Assembly (NCBI GenBank): GCA_032622095.1
Contig: CP136069.1
Span: 9,254,036 to 9,318,035, forward strand
Origin: Siphonodentalium dalli
Taxonomy: Eukaryota; Mollusca; Scaphopoda; Gadilida; Siphonodentaliidae
Direction: 5' to 3'
DNA: 64,000 bases
The translations under genes were made by a program, and so were the position numbers. Position 1 is the stretch's first letter. Every line of letters begins with the position of its first letter. The notes beneath the pieces are model-generated. The model did not search any database. It was given only the letters and a program-made list of their open reading frames with translations, and was not told where the DNA came from. Of this stretch, positions 56,209 to 64,000 are shown piece by piece.

Positions 56209-57250
56209 GTTAGTATGTATGTATGTAGTCGACTGGACATAAATAACCCGCGATGTATGTATGTATGTATGTAGTCGACTGGACATAAATAACCCGTGAT
56301 GTATGTATGTATGTATGGTGTATGTATGTATGGTGTATGTATGTATGTATGTATGGTGTATGTATGGTGTATGTATGTATGGTGTATGTATGTATGTATG
56401 GTGTATGTATGTATGTATGTATGGTGTATGTATGTTTGTATGGTGTATGTATGTATGTATGGTGTATGTATGTATGTATGGTGTATTTATGTATGGTGTA
56501 TGTATGGTGTATGTATGTATGTATGTATGGTGTATGTATGTATGTATGTATGGTGTATGTATGTATGGTGTATGTATGTATGTGTGTATGCATGTATGTA
56601 TGGTGTATGTATGTATGGTGTATCTGTGTATGGTGTGTGTATGTATATATGTATGTATGGGGTATGTATGTATGTATGGTATATGTATGTATGGTGTATG
56701 TATGTATGGTGTATGTATGGTGTATGTATGTATGGTGTATGTATGTATGGTATATGTATATATGGTGTATGTATGTATGCATGTATGGTGTATGTATGTA
56801 TGTATGTATGGTGTATGTATGTATGGTGTATGTATGTATGGGGTATGTATGGTGTATGTATTTATGTATGGTGTATGTATGTATGTATGTATGTATGGTG
56901 TATGTATGTATGGTGTAGGTATGGTGTATGTATGTATGGTGTATGTATGGTGTATGTATGTATGTATGGTGTAGGTATGGTGTATGTATGTATGTATGTA
57001 TGTATGGTGTATGTATGTATGTATATATGTATGGTGTATGTATGGTGTATGTATGTATGGTGTATGTATGTATGGTGTATGTATGGTGTATGTATGTATG
57101 TAGTATGTATGGTGTATGTGTGTATGGTGTATGTATGCTGTATGTATGGTGTATGTATGTATGTATGATGTGTGTATGTATGTATGGTGTATGTATGTAT
57201 GAATGATGTATGTATGTAAGTATGGTGTATGTATGGTGTATGTATGTATG
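56209..57250. repeat. GTAT-based microsatellite with GGTGTATGTATG variant units
   Basis: About 1 kb of GTAT repeats interrupted by GGTGTATG. Long Met-Tyr-Val-Cys or Thr-Tyr-Ile-His frames are artefacts. Two units of the next satellite type appear at 56228-56300. Confidence 0.97.
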
Positions 57251-60200
57251 TAGTCGACTGGACATAAATAACCCGCGATGTATGTATGTATGGTGTACGT
57301 AGTCTACTGAACATAAATAACCCGCGATGTATGTATGTATGGTGTATGTAGTCAACTGAACATAAATAACCCGCGATGATGTATGTATGGTGTATGTAGT
57401 CAACTGGACATAAATAACCCGCGATGTATGTATGTATGTATATATGTATGGTGTATGTAGTCAACTGAACATAAATAACCCGCGATGTATGTATGTATGG
57501 TGTATGTAGTCAACTGAACTTAAATAACCCGCGATGTATGTATGTATGGTGTATGTAGTCAACTGGACATAAATAACCCGCGAAATATGTATGGTGTATG
57601 TAGTCAACTGAACATAAATAACCCGCGATGTATGTATGTATGGCGTATGTAGTCAACTGGACATAAATAACCCGCGATGTATGTATGTATGGTGTATGTA
57701 GTCGACTGGAAATAAATAACCCGCGATGTATGTATGTATGGTGTATGTAGTCGACTGGACATAAATAACCCGCGATGTATGTATGATGTATGTAGTCAAC
57801 TGGACATAAATAACCCGCGATGTATGTATGTATGGTGTATGTAGTCAACTGAACATAAATAACCCGCGATGGTGTATGTAGTCGACTGTACATAAATAAC
57901 CCGCGATGGTGTATGTGGTCCACTGTACATAAATAACCCGCGATGTATGTATGTATGTACGGTGTATGTAGTCGACTGTACATAAATAAACCGCGATGGT
58001 GTATGTATGGTGTATGTAGTCAACTAAACATAAATAACCCGCGATGGTGTATGTAGTCGACTGGACATAAATAACCCACGATGGTGTATGTGGTCCACTG
58101 TACATAAATAACCCGCGATGTATGTATGTATGGTGTATGTAGTCCACTTTACATAAATAACCCGCGATATATGTATGTATGGTGTATGTAGTCAACTAAA
58201 CATAAATAACCCGCGATGGTGTATGTAGTCGACTGGACATAAATAACCCACGATGGTGTATGTAGTCGACTGGACATAAATAACCCGCTATGGTGTATGT
58301 AGTCAACTGGACATAAATAACCCGCGATTGTGTATGTAATAACCCGCGATGGTGTATGTAATAACCCGCGATGGTGAATGTAATAACCCACGATGGTGTA
58401 TGTAGTCGACTGGACATTAATAACCCGATATGGTGTATGTAGTCAACTTTACATACATAACCCGCGATATATGTATGTATGGTGTATGTAGTCAACTAAA
58501 CATAAATAACCCGCGATGGTGTATGTAGTCGACTGGACATAAATAACCCACGATGGTGTATGTAGTCGACTGGACATAAATAACCCGCTATGGTGTATGT
58601 AGTCAACTGGACATAAATAACCCGCGATGGTGTATGTAATAACCCGCGATGGTGTATGTAATAACCCGCGATGGTGAATGTAATAACCCGCGATGGTGTA
58701 TGTGGTCGACTGTACATAAATAACCCGCGATGTATGTATGGTGTATGTAGTCGACTGGACATAAATAACCCGCGATGGTGTATGGTGTATGTAGTCAACT
58801 GGACATAAATAACCGGCGATGTATTTATGTATGTATGTATGGTGTATGTATGCTGTATGTAGTCAACTGGTCATAAATAACCCGCGATGCATGTATGTAA
58901 GTATGGTGTATGTAGTCGACTGTACATAAATAACCCGCGTTGGTGTATGTATGGTGTATGTAGTCAACTAAACATAAATAACCCGTGATGTATGTATGTA
59001 TGTATGGTGTATGTAGTCAACTAAACATAAATAACCCGCGATGTATGTATGTATGGTGTATGTAGTCAACTGAACATAGATAACCCGCGATGTATGTATG
59101 TATGGTGTATGTAGTCGACTGAACATAAATAACCCGCGATGCATGATGTATGTATGGTGTATGTAGTCAACTGGACATACATAACCCGCGATGTATGTAT
59201 GCATGTATGGTGTATGTAGTCAACTGGACATACATAACCTGCGATGTATATATGTATTTATGTATGGTGTATGTTGTCAATTGGACATAAATAACCCGCG
59301 ATGTATGTATGTATGGTGTATGTAGTCAACTGGACATAAATAACCCGCGATGTATGTATGTATGGTGTATGTAGTCGACTGTACATAAATAACCCGCGAT
59401 GTATGTATGGTGTATGTAGTCGACTGGACATAAATAACCCGCGATGTATGTATGTATGTATGGTGTATGTGGTCGACTGTACATAAATAACCCGCGATGT
59501 ATGTATGGTGTATGTATAGTCGACTGGACATAAATAACCCGCGATGTATGTATGGTGTATGTAGTCAACTGGACATACATAACCCGCGATGAATGTATGG
59601 TGTATGTAGTCAACTGTACATAAATAACCCGCAATTATGTATGTATGTATGGTGTATGTAGTCAACTGGACATACATAACCCGTGATGCATGTATGTATG
59701 TAGTCAACTGGACATACATAACCCGCGATGTATGTATGGTGTATGTAGTCAACTGTACATAAATAACCCGCGATTATGTATGTATGGTGTATGTAGTCGA
59801 CTGTGCGTAAATAACCTGCGATCGTGTATGTAGTCGACTCACTCGACTGGACATAAATAACCAGCGATCGTGTATGTATGGTGTATGTATTCGACTGGAC
59901 ATAAATAACCCGCAATGTATGTATGTATGTATGGTGTATGTGGTCGATTGGACATAAATAACCCGCTATGGTGTATGTATGGTGTATGTAGTCAACTGGA
60001 CATAAATAACCCGCGATGGTGTATGTATGGTGTATGTAGTCAACTGGACATAAATAAACCGCGATGGTGTATGTAGTCGACTGGACATAAATAACCCGCG
60101 ATGTATGTATGTATCTATGTATGGTGTATGTAGTCAACTGAACATAAATAACCCGCGATGTATGTATGTAAGGTGTATGTAGTCAACTGCACATAAATAA

Positions 60201-60330
60201 CCCGCTATGGTGTATGTAGTCGACTGGACATAAATAAACCGTGATGGTGTATGTAGTAGACTGGACATAAATAACCCGCAACGTATGTATGTATGGTGTA
60301 TGTAGTCAACTGTACATAAATAACTTATAG
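57251..60330. repeat. Minisatellite of 30-65 bp variable units
   Basis: Units join GTAGTCGACTGGACATAAAT, AACCCGCGATG and a variable number of GTAT steps ending GGTGTAT. About 60 units. A higher-order block is duplicated: 58190-58490 resembles 58490-58790, including a run of shortened units. Confidence 0.95.
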
Positions 60331-61820
60331 CCCACTTATAACACACGCTGCAGTTAAAACGTGCAACGCCCCCTTATAACACACGCTGTATTGAACAAGT
60401 GCCACGCCCACTTATAACACACGTTGCACTTATAACACACGCCCACTTATAACACACGCTGCATTGAAAAAGTGCCACGCCCACTTATAACACACGCTGC
60501 ACTTAAAAAGTGCCACGCCGACTTATAACACACGCTGCATAGAAAAGTGCCACTCCCACTTATAACACACGCTGCACTGAAAATGTGCCACTCCCACTTA
60601 TAACACACGCTGCTCTTATAACACACGCAAACTTACAACACAGGATGCCACGCCCACTTATAACACACGCTTCTCTGAAAAAGTGCCACGCCCACTTATA
60701 ACACACGCCCACTTATAACACACGCTGTACTTAAAATGTGAGACGCCCACTTATACCACACGCTGCACAGAAAAGTGCCACGCCCACTTGTAACACACGC
60801 AGCACTTATAACACACGCCCACTTATAACACACTGCACATAATAAGTGCCACGCCCACTTATAACACATGCTCCACTTATAACACACACCCACTTACAAT
60901 ACACGCTGCACTGAAATAGTGCCACGCCCACTTATAACACACGCTGCACTTAAAATGTGAGACGCCCACTTATAACACACGCTGCACTGAATAAGTGCCA
61001 CGCCCACTTATAACACACTGCACAGAGTAAGTGCCACGCCCACTTATAACACACGCTGCACTAAAAAATTGCCACGCCCACATATAACACACGCTGCAGT
61101 TATAACACAAACCCACTTATAACACACGCTGCACTGAAAAAGTGCCACGCCCACTTTTAAACCACGCTGCACTGAAAAAGTGCCACGTCCACTTATAAGA
61201 CACGCTGCACTTATAACACACACTCACTTACAACACACGCTGTCCTGAAAATGTGCCACGCCCACTTATAACACACGCTGCACTTATAACACACGCCCAC
61301 TTATAACACACGCTGCACTGAAAAGGTGCCACGCCCACTTTTTAACCACGCTGCACTGAAAAAGTGCCACGTCCACTTATAACACATGCTGCACTTAAAA
61401 TGTGACACGCCCACTTATAACACACGCTTCATTTAAAATGTGAGATGCCCACTTATAACACACGCTGCACATAAAAGTGCCACGCCCACTTATGACACAC
61501 GCTGCACTTATATCACACGCCCACTTATAACACACGCTGCACTGAAAATGTGCCACTCCCACTTATAACACACACTGCGCTCAAAAAGTGCCACGCCCAC
61601 TTATAACACATGCTGCACTTATAGCACACGCAAACTTACAACACACGCTGCCATGCCCACTTATAACACACGCTGCACTGAAAAAGTGCCACGCCCACTT
61701 ATAACACACGCTGCACTGAAAAAGTGCCACGCCCACTTATAAGACACGCTGCACTTAAAATGTGAGATGCCCACTTTTAACACACGCTGCACAGAAAAGT
61801 GCCATGCCCACTCATAACAC
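60331..61820. repeat. 38-bp minisatellite, about 45 units
   Basis: Units of CGCCCACTTATAACACACGC, TGCACTGAAAAAGTGCCA occur with variants, including short units lacking the second half. It directly follows the previous satellite with no unique spacer. Confidence 0.95.
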
Positions 61821-62285
61821 ATGTTTGTATTTTAAGCCAATTCAGACATATATCAAGTTTGATGGTGATGAGGACATCCTAACTTGATTCATCATCCAAA
61901 GTCAAAATAAGTCGAAAATGAAGTGTAATATTACGAAAAACAGTCTGAGCCAATCCCTAGACGCATCATGTAGTTAGGGTATTGTGAGAAGCATGTATAC
62001 CTAAAATTATTGAAATCGGTTCATATTTGTTTAACTTATTATGTCAGACATAATTTTCTAAGTCGAAATAAGTCGAAAATGAGGCGTAACTTTTAAAAAG
62101 TTGGACCGAACCGCAATTATCATCATGTGGAGAGGCAGTCCTAAGGAGATTGCATACAAAAATATATTGAAATTGGTTCATAGTTGTTCGAGTTATGAGG
62201 TCGGACGGACGGATGGACGGACACACGGAGGGGGAAAGCGTGACGGACGAACAGACGCAGTCAATCCAGTATTCTCCATCTCTGT
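61821..62285. repeat. Dispersed repeat, two diverged units ending in GGAC-rich tail
   Basis: Two units of about 200 bp share AAGTCGAAAATGA.G.GTAA, TATTGAAAT.GGTTCATA.T and TTGTT. The second ends in CGGACGGACGGATGGACGGA, a microsatellite-like terminus. The unit contains no intact gene. Confidence 0.75.
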
Positions 62286-62815
62286 TTGATCACCATACCG
62301 GAGTGTTTCAAATCACTTTAAACTCAGATCTGAATTTGATGGCCGCAAATCACTGCGGTTAGTCGTCGATCTATGTGTTCGTACTCGGCGTTCAGTTTTC
62401 GTAAACTCCTTATACGCATTAGACAACTTCGCCAACCGCAAAAGCGATTATCCTAACTTGTAATCGATGATGGGATGTGGATCACTTTCACAAATAGAGC
62501 AGTCACTTGTAATTGTTTTCAACTGTAAATATACTGGATTTAATATGCTACTTGATTGTGTATTGTATGTAACCTGTCAACAAACTCACACAATTTCGCT
62601 GCATGAATTGATTTGCATTGACAAATTGTTGAGTACAAACAGTCTTACATTTTGTTTGTGGTTCGTATTAATTATCATAACATATAAAACATAATTAAAT
62701 ATTCACCATATAATACTGTTGGGGATTTGACATTCACAACCGTTCTGGACAGTTTTTCCACATAAGGGCAGTAATAACTGTAAAAGTTTAGCAGTGTTCA
62801 CATCCATGTCCGATT
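62286..62815. other. Unassigned sequence
   Basis: No recognised gene. A 75-codon frame at 62467-62694 has no known motif. Confidence 0.35.
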
Positions 62816-62819
62816 TCAC

Positions 62820-63300
62820 GATGATCAGACCAACATTGAATTTTGAAATCCATGATGGCTCCAGGCAGCCATGTTTTATTGACGAATGACCCCGAAATGG
62901 CTCACTCCCATCTACGGTACATCTCAAGGTCAACAACCATGACACATTTCATAATGATTCAACCAAAGGTATAACCTGTAGCCTGTGCCAAAGGATTTAG
63001 TCATGCAAAGAGTAAAATCAAAGATGGCTTCCGATTGACTCAAACATGACGCGTCAATATTAGTATCCATGACAAATTTCGTGATGAGACAAACAGTATG
63101 GCCTGTAGCCCGTGCTAATGGATTGAATTCTGAAATCCAAGATGGCTGCTGGTGGCCATGTTTTTTTGTTAGCTAAATGACCACACAATGACTCATTCCC
63201 ATCTACTTGTCAATGTCAACAACCATGACAAATTTCATAATGATCCAAACTGTAACACATGCTAATGTAAATTGTTGAGCGGACGCACACACACACGGAT
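62820..63300. repeat. AAATCCAAGATGGC-type tandem/dispersed repeat
   Basis: Three diverged units share GAAATCCA.GATGGCT, GGCAGCCATGTTTT, AATGACTCATTCCCATCTAC, TCAACAACCATGACAAATTT and CATAATGAT. Another copy is at 25325-25450. It ends in an ACAC run at about 63287-63297. Confidence 0.8.
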
Positions 63301-63402
63301 GATGGATACCAACCCATGGCAATAGCTCAAACTTTACAAAGTACAGTTTGAGCTGAAAAATGATCAAACCCAAATTCGATTTCTATTTTGGGCTGTGAAT
63401 TT

Positions 63403-63450
63403 CAGCCTATGGGAGACTGGCATATATAAGATAATGCACTGGCACAGGGT
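63403..63450. repeat. Half copy of hairpin family H
   Basis: CCTATGGGAGACTGGCATAT, ATAAGATAATGCACTGGCAC and AGGGTATTTAATGATGCATC match the right half and outer leader of the copies at 33.9-34.3 kb in inverse orientation. Confidence 0.75.
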
Positions 63451-64000
63451 ATTTAATGATGCATCAGCGCAGCTCTTGTTATGAAAGGGATAATAATCAA
63501 AGCAATATATAAAGCTTAATGTTAAGCTACGGGGAGCCTCAAACAGACGGAAGCATGCAATGTGGAGTGTCGTCTGCTCCAGTCTATGTGGGGCTCTTTA
63601 TGGGTTACTGAGACTGCACTCTGATGGATATTCAGTGGAAGATGTAATTTTCACTCAAAGGGCCATAACCTCAGAAGAAGTGAGTGCACCACAGAGTACC
63701 CCCACTCAGATAGAGAGCGCCAAAGTTGTTAAAGAAGGCTGGATCGATGGGAGGAACATATTCTAATATACCCCCGCCAGACCTTTTGCAGGGATTTAGT
63801 TATTCCTCCTAATGATGGACAATATGGGATAAATGAAAACAAAAACAAGTATTTCCCATAAATGACAGTTGTTTCAATATGGCATTCCTTAACAAGATAT
63901 TTATACACAATAAAACTCATCTGTGTTTCTTAGAATTTCAGAGGTATGAGCTGGTGACGGTTATGATTAGATACTGCCATGGCGTTGGTGGTATGAGCTG
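63451..64000. other. Unassigned sequence at the window end
   Basis: A 68-codon frame (63560-63766) is not recognisable. A short repeat, GGTATGAGCTG, occurs at 63942 and 63990. Confidence 0.4.

Noticed and set aside
56210..57403. 397-codon minus-strand frame (Thr-Tyr-Ile-His rich) and overlapping Met-Tyr-Val-Cys frames
   Set aside because: Direct translation of GTAT microsatellite DNA, open in several frames at once.

Overview
The window reads as AT-rich, gene-poor, repeat-saturated animal DNA, probably a marine invertebrate and possibly a mollusc. This is an inference from spliced EGF-like exons, a C-type lectin exon, and CR1/L2-like, Tx1/L1-like and BEL/Pao retroelement fragments. There are no bacterial-type operons, and I found no tRNA, rRNA or CRISPR. 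The species cannot be named from the sequence.

Host coding content is small and lies on the + strand. One EGF-like exon is at 21498-21599. Four more (28887-29000, 29315-29428, 29743-29856, 30165-30278) form a tandem array of exon plus intron with a period of 428/428/422 bp. The last exon of a C-type lectin-like domain (41344-41552, stop, then AATAAA at 41763) also has a phase 1 acceptor. All are in compatible phase 1, so a secreted EGF-repeat/lectin protein is plausible, but the first half of the lectin fold and the signal peptide were not found. A short Gly-X-Y (collagen-like) scrap lies at 5702-5767.

Layout. 0.8-5.1 kb: a dead CR1/L2-like LINE, split by a 1.23 kb foldback element with an 8-bp target duplication. 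6.1-7.1 kb: antisense BEL/Pao integrase remnant. 7.8-18 kb: dispersed and tandem repeats, three tandem mariner-type palindromic MITEs, clusters of an 18-bp palindrome, three foldback or hairpin elements. 18.9-19.6 kb: deleted hAT element with a BED-finger remnant and 8-bp target duplication. 21.5-30.3 kb: EGF exons, with a 3.2 kb 34-bp satellite inside the first intron. 33.7-34.6 kb: duplicated hairpin elements. 36-40.1 kb: interval bracketed by inverted 16-bp arrays, holding two related terminal-inverted-repeat (TIR) elements. 40.2-41.3 kb: TIR element with an internal 19-bp array, ending beside the lectin exon. 42.5-43.3 kb: 48-bp minisatellite. 45.8-47.9 kb: two copies of one repeat, one carrying a TTAA-flanked insertion and the other an empty site. 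48-49.3 kb: about 125-bp degenerate repeats. 52.4-54.2 kb: 5'-truncated L1/Tx1-like LINE with poly(A) and a 14-bp target duplication. 54.6-55.6 kb: exactly 21 copies of a 48-bp unit. 56.2-61.8 kb: three adjoining satellites. 61.8-63.3 kb: dispersed repeats.

The most notable theme is local amplification of one short segment that is single-copy elsewhere in the window. The 34-bp intron motif is about 94 copies in one EGF intron but one copy in each sister intron. A 48-bp unit is 21 copies in one copy of a dispersed element but one in its inverted relative. A 10-bp unit is expanded in one arm of the foldback element. The 5' splice site after the first EGF exon is repeated four times.
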